Shown: positions 1 through 8,455 of the stretch, piece after piece | Layout: every line of letters starts with the position of its first letter | Numbering within the stretch: position 1 is the first letter of the stretch | Origin: CAYLMG01 sp964493425 | GTDB taxonomy: Bacteria > Planctomycetota > Phycisphaerae > Sedimentisphaerales > Anaerobacaceae | Length of the DNA: 64,000 nucleotides | NCBI GenBank assembly: GCA_964493425.1 | Contig: CAZBMW010000010.1 | Span: 1-64,000, forward strand | Direction: 5' to 3' | Made by a program: the position numbers and the translations under genes | Notes under the pieces: generated by a model | The model's database searches: none | What the model was told of the DNA's origin: nothing | What the model saw: only the letters and a program-made list of their open reading frames with translations

Positions 1-2
1 CG

Positions 3-587
3 TCATTTGTAAAACTAATACATTCGCTGTTCCTTTCGAGACAGCCGGACTGGCTGAAAGAAAAAGATGTAAAAGAAGTTTCAATTTTGCAGACGCTGCC
101 GATGATAGTCCTTGCGTTTTTGTGCGTGCTGTTCGGTGTGTTCTACTATTTACCGTTAAAGAAGTTTATCTTCCCGGCGCTGGATATACATACCCAGACG
201 GTGATAACCGGCACGTGGCAATCGGGGCTGGCGACGATTCTGATAATGGCAGGTATTATTTTAGGGCTTCTGATTCTGATTATCGGTTTTGCGGCCAGAA
301 GTATCAGGATTGTGCCAACGTGGTATTGCGGCGAAAAAATGGAAAACGACAAGATGATAATACCGGGTACGCATTTCTATAAGACGGTATCATCGATGGG
401 CGGACTGAAGCAGCTTTATGAAGGTCAGGAAAAAGGCTATTTCGACGCATACAATCAAAGCGGTAATCTGGGTATGGCGTTGACAAGATTTTTGAGGTGG
501 CTGCACAGCGGCGTGCTTCCGATGTATCTGACGTGGATGACATTAGGATTACTGGTGATTTTATTCGTGGTTTGCAGGATTTGGTGA
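3..587 (+). CDS. NuoL/MrpA-like proton-antiporter subunit, C-terminal part (5' truncated by window)
   Basis: The reading frame is open from the first bases of the window, so this is the tail of a larger gene and not a 166-residue protein. What remains is about 194 residues: a short amphipathic stretch, two hydrophobic segments, a WYCGE motif, a soluble loop and a final membrane segment. Tails of this kind occur in NuoL/HyfB/MrpA-type ion-translocating subunits of group 4 hydrogenases and Mrp antiporters. It is followed after 7 bases by the MbhD/E-like gene, in the order expected for an Mbh/Mrp module. The family is likely, but the exact subunit cannot be fixed from the tail alone. Confidence 0.7.
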   Translation, partial: SFVKLIHSLFLSRQPDWLKEKDVKEVSILQTLPMIVLAFLCVLFGVFYYLPLKKFIFPALDIHTQTVITGTWQSGLATILIMAGIILGLLILIIGFAARSIRIVPTWYCGEKMENDKMIIPGTHFYKTVSSMGGLKQLYEGQEKGYFDAYNQSGNLGMALTRFLRWLHSGVLPMYLTWMTLGLLVILFVVCRIW

Positions 588-594
588 GGCAGAT

Positions 595-1149
595 ATGGCT
601 ATCTTTTATATTTTAATGATGTTCATAATCATCGGGGCAATTATCGCAGTGGAGACAAATAATCTGCTAAGCTCGGTGATATGTATCGGAGCAATCGGGT
701 TCGGTGCATCGATAATGTTTTTGTTTTTGAGGGCACCGGACATTGCGATAACACAGATTGTGGTGGAGGTATTAGGGCTGATAATTCTTATACGCGCAAC
801 GATTTCTCGAGACCTCACTTTTATCACCGGCGACAGGGAGTTCTTCGCAGTAGTTGTTTCAGTGGTGATTGTATTCATAATATTTCTCGCGGGGATACAT
901 GTTTTTAACGATTCACTGCCGGAATTCGGTTCGCCGGTATTTGCGAAGACAGAGGCGGCAGCTTCACAAACATATATCGAGAAGGGAATGGAAAAAACAG
1001 GAGCTGCGAACCTTGTAGCGTCGGTGATTCTGGACTTCAGGGCATACGATACGCTCGGCGAGGCGACGGTGTTGTTTACATCGATTATCGGCGCGACGGT
1101 TGTGCTGAGAAGAAAAAGCAGAAAGCTTCTGGAGGAAATCGACAAATGA
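595..1149 (+). CDS. MbhD/MbhE-like membrane subunit (DUF4040 type)
   Basis: A 184-residue hydrophobic protein. Residues 1-95 resemble the MbhD (DUF4040) domain that corresponds to the C-terminal part of MrpA, with the motif RAPDIAITQIVVE. Residues 130-184 resemble MbhE, ending in a TLGEATVLFTSIIGATVVL segment. Both domains thus appear joined in one chain, whereas Pyrococcus Mbh has them as separate proteins. It would form part of the ion channel of a membrane hydrogenase or Mrp complex. Its last bases overlap the start of the next gene by 4, suggesting translational coupling. The family is confident; the physiological ion (H+ or Na+) cannot be read here. Confidence 0.8.
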   Translation: MAIFYILMMFIIIGAIIAVETNNLLSSVICIGAIGFGASIMFLFLRAPDIAITQIVVEVLGLIILIRATISRDLTFITGDREFFAVVVSVVIVFIIFLAGIHVFNDSLPEFGSPVFAKTEAAASQTYIEKGMEKTGAANLVASVILDFRAYDTLGEATVLFTSIIGATVVLRRKSRKLLEEIDK

Positions 1150-1640
1150 AGGGAATGACGGTAATAGTTAAAACCATATCGAGCTGGGTAAAGGTTCTGA
1201 TATTTTTGTTCGGTATTTATATTATCATTACCGGTCATCTGACTCCGGGAGGCGGCTTTGCGGGCGGGGTGATTATTGCGTCATCATACGTTCTGCTTCT
1301 GCTCGCATTCGGCAGGGAGTTTGCGGAAAAGAATATGCCTTTAGGAGCGGCTTCGAGAATCGATTGTGTGGGTGCTTTGATGTTCGCTGCTATAGCGGTG
1401 CTGGGTGTTACGGCGGGCGGCGTTTTCTTTACGAATTTTCTGTTCCAGAAGTACCTGCCCGGAAATGCGATGGAGCTTGTAAGCGCAGGCAGTATTCCGC
1501 TTTCGAATATAGCAATTGGTCTGAAGGTGGGAGCATCGCTGTTTTTGATAATTCTTGTCCTTTCGATTTTCTGCCAGGACCACAGGTGCAAGGGGAATAT
1601 ATGCGAAATACCGGGCGGCAAGGAAAAGGAGAATAACTGA
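1146..1640 (+). CDS. MrpB/MnhB-like antiporter subunit
   Basis: A 164-residue membrane protein with the MnhB signature GHLTPGGGFAGGVI at residues 29-42 and about four hydrophobic segments. MnhB/MrpB (MbhF in Pyrococcus) is a small structural subunit of Mrp cation/proton antiporters and of the Mrp-like half of group 4 hydrogenases. The start overlaps the stop of the preceding gene and its own stop shares a base with the next start, so it belongs to one translationally coupled operon. The C-terminus carries a CQDHRCKGNIC cysteine cluster, which I did not expect in this family and cannot interpret. Confidence 0.85.
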   Translation: MKGMTVIVKTISSWVKVLIFLFGIYIIITGHLTPGGGFAGGVIIASSYVLLLLAFGREFAEKNMPLGAASRIDCVGALMFAAIAVLGVTAGGVFFTNFLFQKYLPGNAMELVSAGSIPLSNIAIGLKVGASLFLIILVLSIFCQDHRCKGNICEIPGGKEKENN

Positions 1641-2008
1641 TGCTGTACGCATTGTGCTTTTTATTATTTATGGTCGGGCTGTATTGTGCCGTTGTCAAAA
1701 AGAATATGGTCAAGATAGTGCTCGGTATTTTAGTAATGGAATATGCGGTGAACCTGTTTTTGATAATGCTGGGCTACCGGGCCGGCGGCACAGCACCGAT
1801 TGTATCAAAAGAGGATATAGTCGAGGCCAGCGGAAACCTGAGCAGTATGTTTGTAGGTAAATGCGTTGACCCTCTGCCGCAGGCACTTGTGCTGACGGCT
1901 ATTGTTATCAGCTTAGGCTCTTTGGCACTTATGATTTCGATATGCATCAGGACATACGAGAAATACGAGACCTTCGATATTACAAAAATAAGGAGACTTA
2001 AAGGATGA
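1640..2008 (+). CDS. MrpC/MnhC-like (NuoK-type) antiporter subunit
   Basis: A 122-residue protein with three predicted membrane helices. Its motif around residues 27-55 (ILVMEYAVNLFLIMLGYR) is that of NuoK/MrpC-type subunits (MbhG). The segment DPLPQALVLTAIVIS is the highly conserved third helix that includes the antiporter DPLPQALVLTAIVI signature. These subunits contribute part of the ion path next to the large antiporter subunits. The gene begins on the last base of the mrpB-like stop codon and overlaps the following mrpD-like gene by four bases. Family assignment is strong. Confidence 0.9.
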   Translation: MLYALCFLLFMVGLYCAVVKKNMVKIVLGILVMEYAVNLFLIMLGYRAGGTAPIVSKEDIVEASGNLSSMFVGKCVDPLPQALVLTAIVISLGSLALMISICIRTYEKYETFDITKIRRLKG

Positions 2009-3540
2009 GCTTACCAGCGGTGCCATTAGCTACATTTGTTGCAGTTCCTCTGGTTGCAGCATTTGCGCTTCCACTTTTCGGCAAGAGAGGCAAATCCGCT
2101 GCGACCTTCCTTGCGAACGTGGTAACGATATTTCTCTTATGCTGCGCTATCTCTTCCATCGGTCGAACCGCGGTTTATGAAATAGGTAAATGGCCTATAC
2201 CGCTTGGAATAAATCTCGTGCTCGACGGCTTGAGCTGTCTGATGCTGCTCGCCATATCAACCGTAAGCGCTGCAGCGATGCTTTTTAGCACAAGATATAT
2301 GGAGCGATACACAGCCAAGTCAAAGTACCTGTGCCTGTTTATGCTTATGGTCGCGGGAATGAACGGTGTGGTGTTGTCAGGCGACATATTCAATATGTTC
2401 GTATTTCTTGAGATTGCATCGATAGCTTCGTATGCACTGGTAGCATTCGGCTGTGAGCACGAAGAGCTGGAGGCGGCATTTAAGTATATGGTTCTGGGCA
2501 GCATAGCATCAACGTTTGTCCTGTTCGGCGTGGCGCTTATTTACGGCAACACAGGGACGCTGAATATGGCTTATATATCGAAGGCGATTTCGGAGGATGG
2601 ATTAAATTCGGGTTTGACTTTTGCATTAGCCCTTTTCATTGCGGGCTTCGGTCTGAAGGCGGCATTAGTGCCCTTCCATGCGTGGCTTCCGGATGCCCAC
2701 CCGTCGGCACCTGCTCCGATATCAGCGATGCTGTCAGGTGTGATAATAAAGGCACTTGGAATTTATGCACTTTCCCGCGTTGTCTTTAACGTGTTTGGTA
2801 TAACAATCGAGGTCGGCTGGCTCCTGACGATACTCGGGATCGTGAGTATGATAATCGGGGCCTTTCTGGCGATAGGTCAGTGGGACCTGAAACGTCTTAT
2901 GGCATATTCGAGTATAAGTCAAATAGGTTATGTAATGCTCGGCATAGGTTTCGGCGGTCTTTTAATAGCAAAGGGTGCAAAAGTACAATGGTCGGCTTTG
3001 GCGATTCTCGGCGGGCTGTTCCATCTTGTCAATCACGCGGTTTATAAGTCGCTATTGTTTTTGACGAGCGGCTCGGTAGAGATGTCCACAGGAACCAGAG
3101 ATATGAAACAATTAGGCGGGCTGGCAGAAAAGATGCCGGTAACACGAACGACAGCAACGATTGGCTCGGCAGCGATTGCGGGCGTACCGCCGTTCAGCGG
3201 TTTCTGGAGCAAGCTGATTCTGGTGATAGCAGCGGTAGGCTCTGGTTTTTACTGGGTGGCAGCTATAATCGTTTTTGTCAGCCTTTGCACACTAATAATG
3301 TATCTGAAAGTCCAGAGATATGTATTCTTAGGTGAATTACCTTATAGCCTGAGAGATGCAAAGGAACAGAAAGGCAGTATGCTGATAGCTATGGGCTTTC
3401 TCGCGTGTTTATGCGTTCTGATGGGTCTGTTGTTAGTGCCGTCGCTTCGCGAGAGCGTGCTGGAGCCTGCTGTCAGGGTGCTTACGGACGGAGTTTCATA
3501 TTCAGCCAACATAATTGAGATTGTCAGGGGAAGTGTATAG
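2005..3540 (+). CDS. MrpD-like proton-conducting antiporter subunit (MbhH type)
   Basis: A 511-residue polytopic membrane protein of the NuoL/M/N-MrpA/D family. It has the conserved Glu in the MFVFLEI segment (about residue 136) and the HAWLPDAHPSAPAPISAMLSG signature followed by KALG with its conserved Lys. It also has a later NHAVYKSLLFL segment that carries the channel His/Lys. Length matches MrpD/MbhH (about 500 residues). It should be the main proton-conducting antiporter of this module. The start overlaps the mrpC-like stop by four bases, and the mrpE-like gene begins two bases after its stop. High confidence in family. Confidence 0.92.
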   Translation: MSLPAVPLATFVAVPLVAAFALPLFGKRGKSAATFLANVVTIFLLCCAISSIGRTAVYEIGKWPIPLGINLVLDGLSCLMLLAISTVSAAAMLFSTRYMERYTAKSKYLCLFMLMVAGMNGVVLSGDIFNMFVFLEIASIASYALVAFGCEHEELEAAFKYMVLGSIASTFVLFGVALIYGNTGTLNMAYISKAISEDGLNSGLTFALALFIAGFGLKAALVPFHAWLPDAHPSAPAPISAMLSGVIIKALGIYALSRVVFNVFGITIEVGWLLTILGIVSMIIGAFLAIGQWDLKRLMAYSSISQIGYVMLGIGFGGLLIAKGAKVQWSALAILGGLFHLVNHAVYKSLLFLTSGSVEMSTGTRDMKQLGGLAEKMPVTRTTATIGSAAIAGVPPFSGFWSKLILVIAAVGSGFYWVAAIIVFVSLCTLIMYLKVQRYVFLGELPYSLRDAKEQKGSMLIAMGFLACLCVLMGLLLVPSLRESVLEPAVRVLTDGVSYSANIIEIVRGSV

Positions 3541-3542
3541 CT

Positions 3543-4031
3543 ATGAGACGAATAATCTATTTTATTCTGGCATTTATTACGTGGGTGGTACTGACGTGGT
3601 CCGTTGATATACAGTTTATCATAGCAGGGCTGGCGGCTTCTGCAATAGTCTCGATTCTGTTTCATGAGATGCTGCCCAAGGAACATCATATATTTATTTC
3701 GCCGGTTCGGTTTTTCTGGTTTCTGGTTTACGTTCCGGTATTCTTTTACTACATATTAATGGCCAATCTCGACGTTGTTTACCGAGCATTGCACCCTGCG
3801 ATGCCTATAAAGCCGGGGATTGTAAAGATAAAGACGAAACTAAAAACCGATTCCGGAATTACGGCACTTGCGAACTCGATAACACTGACGCCCGGCACGC
3901 TCACGGTAGATTTAACCGATGACGGGTATCTGTACATACACTGGATTAACGTAAAAAGCGACGACGTCGAAGAAGCGACGAAGCATATTGCCAAAAGGTT
4001 TGAGTGGTTTTTAGAGAAGATTTTCGAATGA
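3543..4031 (+). CDS. MrpE/MnhE-like antiporter subunit
   Basis: A 162-residue protein with two or three N-terminal hydrophobic segments (residues 5-85) and a soluble C-terminal domain containing ALANSITLTPGTLTVDL, the hallmark of the MnhE/MrpE family (MbhA in Pyrococcus). It is a membrane assembly subunit of Mrp-type cation/proton antiporters. It sits between the mrpD- and mrpF-like genes with gaps of only 2 and 7 bases. Length and motif agree with the family. Its presence with MrpF and MrpG shows that the complete small-subunit set of the Mrp module is here. Confidence 0.88.
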   Translation: MRRIIYFILAFITWVVLTWSVDIQFIIAGLAASAIVSILFHEMLPKEHHIFISPVRFFWFLVYVPVFFYYILMANLDVVYRALHPAMPIKPGIVKIKTKLKTDSGITALANSITLTPGTLTVDLTDDGYLYIHWINVKSDDVEEATKHIAKRFEWFLEKIFE

Positions 4032-4038
4032 GGTAATT

Positions 4039-4296
4039 ATGATAACTTTATTTTATATCGGATTGTTAGCTTCGTGCTTTATGTGCCTTTACAGGATAGG
4101 CCGAGGTCCAAGCGCTCCCGACAGGACGGTAGCCATAGACATACTCGGAATCATAATTGTCGGCTTCTGCGCCATTCTGGGTTTGACAACAGGAAAGGAT
4201 TTTTACCTTAATATCGGCCTGGCGTGGGCGTTGCTGAGCTTTATAGGAACGATAGCACTGGCGAAATTTTTGGAGGGCAGAAGTTTCGATGAATGA
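4039..4296 (+). CDS. MrpF/MnhF-like antiporter subunit
   Basis: An 85-residue, three-helix membrane protein with the family signature RIGRGPSAPDRTVAIDILG around residues 20-38, where the conserved Asp lies at a helix end. Homologues (MrpF, MbhB) are essential small subunits of Mrp-type complexes. A GAGG ribosome site sits just before the ATG. The gene overlaps the next gene (mrpG-like) by 8 bases, consistent with coupled translation. Length is normal for the family. Confidence 0.88.
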   Translation: MITLFYIGLLASCFMCLYRIGRGPSAPDRTVAIDILGIIIVGFCAILGLTTGKDFYLNIGLAWALLSFIGTIALAKFLEGRSFDE

Positions 4297-4654
4297 GATA
4301 ATCGGCTATATCTTGATAATAATCGGGATACTGTTTGACGTTTTCGGTTGTATAGGGCTGGTCAGGTTTCCAGATGTTTACAACCGGCTGCAGGCATCAA
4401 CGAAGTGCGTGACGTTAGGCACGATATTTCTCTTGATTGGCGTCGCTCTGGCCTGCGGTTCGGGAGCAATAAGTGCGAAAGCAATTGTGTGCGCCGTATT
4501 TATCCTGATAACGTCTCCCACCGCAGCACATGCGATTGCCAAGGGTGCACATATTTCAGGTGTGCAAATGTGGGAGAAAAGTGTCGTGGATAAATACGGC
4601 CAAGAGGTTGACAGGAACGTATTGGGACAGAAACAACCGAAAGAAGGAGATTGA
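4289..4654 (+). CDS. MrpG/MnhG-like antiporter subunit
   Basis: A 121-residue membrane protein with three hydrophobic helices and the MnhG signature GLVRFPDVYNRLQASTKCVTLG near residues 22-43, followed by a LITSPTAAHAIAKGAH segment. MrpG/MbhC is the last small subunit of the Mrp module. The C-terminal 25 residues are hydrophilic. It overlaps the mrpF-like gene by 8 bases and is followed immediately by the iron-sulfur gene, whose ribosome site lies inside its last codons. Family assignment is strong. Confidence 0.88.
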   Translation: MNEIIGYILIIIGILFDVFGCIGLVRFPDVYNRLQASTKCVTLGTIFLLIGVALACGSGAISAKAIVCAVFILITSPTAAHAIAKGAHISGVQMWEKSVVDKYGQEVDRNVLGQKQPKEGD

Positions 4655-4656
4655 AA

Positions 4657-5268
4657 TTGCGCTGGCCTAAATTAAGAGAATTAAAAGAAGCGGTGACTGC
4701 GGTTTTTTCGCCGCGTTTTACGACTAAATTTCCAGCAAAGCCCTGCGAGGTACCGGAAAGATTGCGTGGTAAACCCGAGTTTAATACTGATTACTGTATC
4801 GGCTGCGGGGCTTGTGTGAACGTCTGTCCGACACGTGCCTTGACGATGGTCGACAATACCGAAGGCGAGAATCCGAAAAGAATCATTACACAGCAAACCG
4901 ATGCCTGCATATTCTGCGGCAACTGCAGCGAAAACTGCACGACGGAAAAAGGAATAAAACTGTCACAAATCTGGGACCTGGCCAATATGGACCGCTCAAC
5001 AATGACCGAGACATTCGAGTTCGAGCTGCAGTTGTGCGAGAAATGCGGTGCGGTAATAGGAACAAAAAAACATTTGGCGTGGCTGTACGAAAAACTCGGG
5101 CCTCTGGCATATACGAACCCGTCACTTCTCCTGGCTAAAGGGGATGAACTGAGCCTGAATCCGCAGGATATCGACCATAAAGAAGTAACCGAAGAAGGTG
5201 CTCAGACAAGCGACTTTATGCGTGTGCTCTGCCCGAAGTGTAAATGTGAATTGAATATCCAGCTTTAG
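4657..5268 (+). CDS. HycF/NuoI-like 2[4Fe-4S] hydrogenase subunit
   Basis: About 203 residues with two classical four-cysteine ferredoxin motifs: CIGCGACVNVCP and CIFCGNCSENC. They lie around residues 47-57 and 84-94. The C-terminal part adds CEKCG and CPKCKC pairs, resembling the HycF/HyfH subunits of formate hydrogenlyase-type complexes. It probably relays electrons between ferredoxin and the hydrogenase small subunit. I chose the TTG at 4657 over the TTG at 4651 because the AAGGAG at 4644-4649 then has a 7-base spacer. It closes the Mrp-like subunit run; 81 bases separate it from the maturation protease gene. Confidence 0.82.
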   Translation: MRWPKLRELKEAVTAVFSPRFTTKFPAKPCEVPERLRGKPEFNTDYCIGCGACVNVCPTRALTMVDNTEGENPKRIITQQTDACIFCGNCSENCTTEKGIKLSQIWDLANMDRSTMTETFEFELQLCEKCGAVIGTKKHLAWLYEKLGPLAYTNPSLLLAKGDELSLNPQDIDHKEVTEEGAQTSDFMRVLCPKCKCELNIQL

Positions 5269-5349
5269 TCGAGCCGGCGATTAATATTTGATATACCGTG
5301 AATTGACAGAGATTCATTTTTTTCTGCATTCGAACTCACACTTTTTATT

Positions 5350-5859
5350 ATGACGAACGATAAAGAAGGTCTGAAGCCGCTAAGGACTCTAGGCGGGAAA
5401 AAGACGGTCATTATTGGGATGGGTAACAGTCTCAAAGGCGACGACGGCATTGGGCCTTTCGTTTGTAACGAGCTCTCAAAAAAGGCTTTAGCAGCAGATA
5501 TTATAAATGCAGGGACCGTACCTGAAAATTACATACAGCGTATTATAAAAATGGAGCCTGATGCTCTATTAGTTATCGATGCAATAGATTTCGGCGGCGA
5601 AGCCGGCCGGATACGGCTGCTGCGGCCTGAACAACTGAACAAAAGCGCTTTTTCAACTCATACACTATCACCGCATCTTTTCATCGAAATGATACAACAA
5701 AGTAAAAAGGTTGACGTTTATATTATCGGGATTCAGCCGAAACAAATAAAGCTCGGAGAAGGTATATCTAAAGAGGTAAGGCAATCGGCTGAAGAGCTGG
5801 TCAGCGAGCTTATAAAGATATTCAAAGCTGATGAGAAAAGCCGAATAGATGAAAGTTAA
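5350..5859 (+). CDS. hycI: HycI-type [NiFe]-hydrogenase maturation protease
   Basis: A 169-residue protein of the M52 hydrogenase-maturation endopeptidase family. It has the N-terminal GMGNSLKGDDGIGPFV motif, the VIDAIDFG Asp motif and a TLSPH segment. The acidic residue near the N-terminus (Asp in GDD), the central Asp and the His bind nickel of the unprocessed large subunit. The enzyme then clips its C-terminal extension after cofactor insertion. The sequence fits the HycI branch, which serves group 4 hydrogenases, matching the upstream module. The ATG at 5350 lacks a clear ribosome site, so the true start could be slightly downstream. It overlaps hypF by 11 bases. Confidence 0.85.
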   Translation: MTNDKEGLKPLRTLGGKKTVIIGMGNSLKGDDGIGPFVCNELSKKALAADIINAGTVPENYIQRIIKMEPDALLVIDAIDFGGEAGRIRLLRPEQLNKSAFSTHTLSPHLFIEMIQQSKKVDVYIIGIQPKQIKLGEGISKEVRQSAEELVSELIKIFKADEKSRIDES

Positions 5860-8185
5860 ACATTTACAAATACGAGAAGACTTGAACAAGAGGTGCAAAT
5901 TACTGATTAGCGGCCGAGTCCAGGGAGTTGGTTTCCGCCCTACCGTCTATCGGCTTGCACAATCACTGCATCTGACGGGATTCGTATATAACGACAGCAA
6001 AGGCGTTACAATAGAAGTACAGGGGAAAAAAGAAAAAATAACGGAATTCATCGACAGACTGCGAGGCAAAGATAAACCCGCCCTTTCTCAAATCAAAAAT
6101 GTCAGTATGTCTGATGTAGATTTAACCGAAGGTGAAGAAGAATTTACAATCAAAGAAAGCAAACAAACCGGTACGTCTCTTTCTGAAGTGACTGCGGATA
6201 TAGCGGTCTGCGAGGACTGTCTTTCTGAGATGCGTGATACGGATGATTTTCGACACAGGTATCCTTTTATAAACTGCACGAACTGCGGGCCGAGATACTC
6301 GATAGTAAAAACGATACCTTACGACCGGTGCAATACAACAATGTCGGTTTTCGCAATGTGTGAGAAGTGCTCTGGACAATATAACGATGTTGCTGACAGG
6401 CGCTTTCATGCCCAGCCGGTGGCCTGCGAGAAATGTGGGCCAAGTGTATGGCTAAGTGATAATAAAGGAAAAGTAATTGAAGGTGAGAGTGACAAGGCGA
6501 TAGCTGAAGCAGTAAGGGCGCTTTTAGAGGGAAAAATCCTGGCAATCAAAGGGGTCGGCGGATTTCACCTTGCCGCTGACGCCCTCAATGAGTCGGCTGT
6601 GCAAAAACTAAGGCTGCGAAAAAGAAGAGACCACAAACCATTTGCACTGATGGCGGAGACTATAGATAAAATCAAAAAACACGCGGTGGTGAGTAAGGAA
6701 GCAGAAAAAATTCTGAAAAGCCCTGAAAGCCCGATTGTTTTATTACCAAAGAAAAAAGACTCTGTGATTGCACCCTCCGTTGCCGAAGGTGTCGATACAT
6801 TCGGCTTTATGCTGTGCTATGCGCCGCTGCATTATTTGCTTTTCGCAGAAGGTCTGGAAGTTCTGGTTATGACAAGCGGTAATATCTCGGATGAGCCTTT
6901 GATATGCAAAGACGAAAAGGCGTTCGAGAAACTCAGTGACGTTGTAGATGCGTTTTTAATACACGACAGGGAAATTTACCGCCAGATTGACGATTCGATT
7001 GTGCATTTTATAAAAGATGAACCTGTACTGCTCAGACGTGCAAGAGGTTATGTGCCGACGCCCTTTATCAGCGAAAAAACAGCAACGCAGGATATCCTTG
7101 CGGCTGGTGCTGATATGAAAAATACGTTCTGCCTTGCAAAGCAAAACCAGCTTATCTGCAGCGAGCATATAGGAGATTTGGAAGATGCGGACGTATACCA
7201 TCATTATATAAATTCAATCGAACATATGCGCAGGCTCTTCGAGGTCGAGCCGAAAGTAATTGCATTCGATTTGCACCCGGGATACTTTTCATCGCGATAC
7301 GCACAAACTGTCCCGAATGCAAAAAAGATACGGATTCAACATCACTGGGCACACATAGCGTCCGTGCTGGCGGAACATAATACGGATGGGCCTGTAATCG
7401 GGCTTTCAGTCGATGGGACAGGCTACGGCAGCGACGGTGCCATCTGGGGCTGTGAGTGCCTGATAGCGTCGCTTAAAGGCTTCGAGAGGCTCGGCCATCT
7501 GGAGTACTACAAGCTGGCCGGTGCTGATAAGGCGAGCAAAGAAGCTATAAGGAGCGTACTGGGACTGCTAATAAAAACATATAGCAGTGATTTTGATTTA
7601 AAGAGATTCGACTGGTTGCTTGAACAAATCGAGCCGGATTCCCAAAAAACAGAAATCATCTCAGAGCAGATAGACAAACAAATCAACACAATTGAGACAT
7701 CGAGTATGGGCAGAGTTTTTGACGCCGTGGCTGCTATGGCCGGTGTGGGAAGCTATAATTATTTCGAGGCACAACTGCCGATGGCACTTGAGGCGATTAT
7801 TAAAAAAAATGTTGAGCAGGCTTATGAATTTGAGCTAATCGAAAAAAAGGATGAGCCTTTTAAACTGGATTTGCGGAAGATGGTTCGGCAGATCATTGAT
7901 GATGTTAAAGCAGGCATAGAGGCAGGTATCATATCCGCGAAGTTTCATAATTGTATAGCCGGGGGGCTTTTCGAGATGGCGCTAAGGGCACAAAATAAAA
8001 CGAAACTCAACACGGCGGTTCTTAGCGGGGGTGTATTTTGTAACCGCTATCTGACAGGCCGTTTGATTAAGCTCTTGAAGAAAAGCGATTTTGACGTATT
8101 ATTCAATAAACAAGTGCCTTCCAATGACGGCGGGATATCCCTGGGTCAGGCAGCAATAGCAGCAAGTATTATAGATAAAGATTGA
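5849..8185 (+). CDS. hypF: Carbamoyltransferase HypF
   Basis: A 778-residue protein with the full HypF domain order. An acylphosphatase-like domain comes first (VQGVGFRP with Arg30 and the Asn of YNDS). A zinc-finger pair follows (CEDC, CTNCGPRYS, CEKC, CEKCGP), then a YrdC-like domain (about 205-390) and a Kae1-like domain with the HHWAH metal motif. HypF uses carbamoyl phosphate and ATP to make a carbamoyl-adenylate and passes the carbamoyl group to the C-terminal Cys of HypE for the Fe-CN ligands. Length is typical. It heads the hypFCDEAB run and overlaps the protease gene by 11 bases. Confidence 0.95.
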   Translation: MKVKHLQIREDLNKRCKLLISGRVQGVGFRPTVYRLAQSLHLTGFVYNDSKGVTIEVQGKKEKITEFIDRLRGKDKPALSQIKNVSMSDVDLTEGEEEFTIKESKQTGTSLSEVTADIAVCEDCLSEMRDTDDFRHRYPFINCTNCGPRYSIVKTIPYDRCNTTMSVFAMCEKCSGQYNDVADRRFHAQPVACEKCGPSVWLSDNKGKVIEGESDKAIAEAVRALLEGKILAIKGVGGFHLAADALNESAVQKLRLRKRRDHKPFALMAETIDKIKKHAVVSKEAEKILKSPESPIVLLPKKKDSVIAPSVAEGVDTFGFMLCYAPLHYLLFAEGLEVLVMTSGNISDEPLICKDEKAFEKLSDVVDAFLIHDREIYRQIDDSIVHFIKDEPVLLRRARGYVPTPFISEKTATQDILAAGADMKNTFCLAKQNQLICSEHIGDLEDADVYHHYINSIEHMRRLFEVEPKVIAFDLHPGYFSSRYAQTVPNAKKIRIQHHWAHIASVLAEHNTDGPVIGLSVDGTGYGSDGAIWGCECLIASLKGFERLGHLEYYKLAGADKASKEAIRSVLGLLIKTYSSDFDLKRFDWLLEQIEPDSQKTEIISEQIDKQINTIETSSMGRVFDAVAAMAGVGSYNYFEAQLPMALEAIIKKNVEQAYEFELIEKKDEPFKLDLRKMVRQIIDDVKAGIEAGIISAKFHNCIAGGLFEMALRAQNKTKLNTAVLSGGVFCNRYLTGRLIKLLKKSDFDVLFNKQVPSNDGGISLGQAAIAASIIDKD

Positions 8186-8203
8186 TAGAAAGGTTAGAAG
8201 AAG

Positions 8204-8446
8204 ATGTGCCTTGCGATACCGGCGAGAATAGTCGAGCTTGAAGGCGACAAAGCGGTTGTAGATGCTATGGGTAACCGGTACAAGGCCAAGACCACGCTTT
8301 TGGAAAATGCAAAGCAGGGAGATTTGGTACTGGTGCATGCAGGCTTTGCCATCTCTTTCGTCGATGAAGAAGAGGCGAAAAAGACATGGAGCCTGATCGC
8401 AGAGATAAACGAATTCAACCAGAAGTCAGAAGAGAAACAAAAATAG
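8204..8446 (+). CDS. hypC: Hydrogenase assembly chaperone HypC
   Basis: An 80-residue HypC/HupF-family protein starting with the diagnostic MCLAIPARI, whose Cys2 binds the iron of the Fe(CN)2CO intermediate. HypC forms a complex with HypD and escorts the iron group to the hydrogenase large subunit. The protein lacks any extension beyond the usual length apart from a charged C-terminal tail. A GGTTAGAAGAAG purine-rich stretch precedes the ATG. It lies between hypF and hypD with gaps of 18 and 9 bases. Confidence 0.93.
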   Translation: MCLAIPARIVELEGDKAVVDAMGNRYKAKTTLLENAKQGDLVLVHAGFAISFVDEEEAKKTWSLIAEINEFNQKSEEKQK

Positions 8447-8455
8447 GCAGATTTT

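Noticed and set aside
606..1238. A 210-residue reading frame opposite the MbhD/E-like gene
   Set aside because: It is a complementary shadow of a well-supported membrane protein gene and shows no domain of its own.
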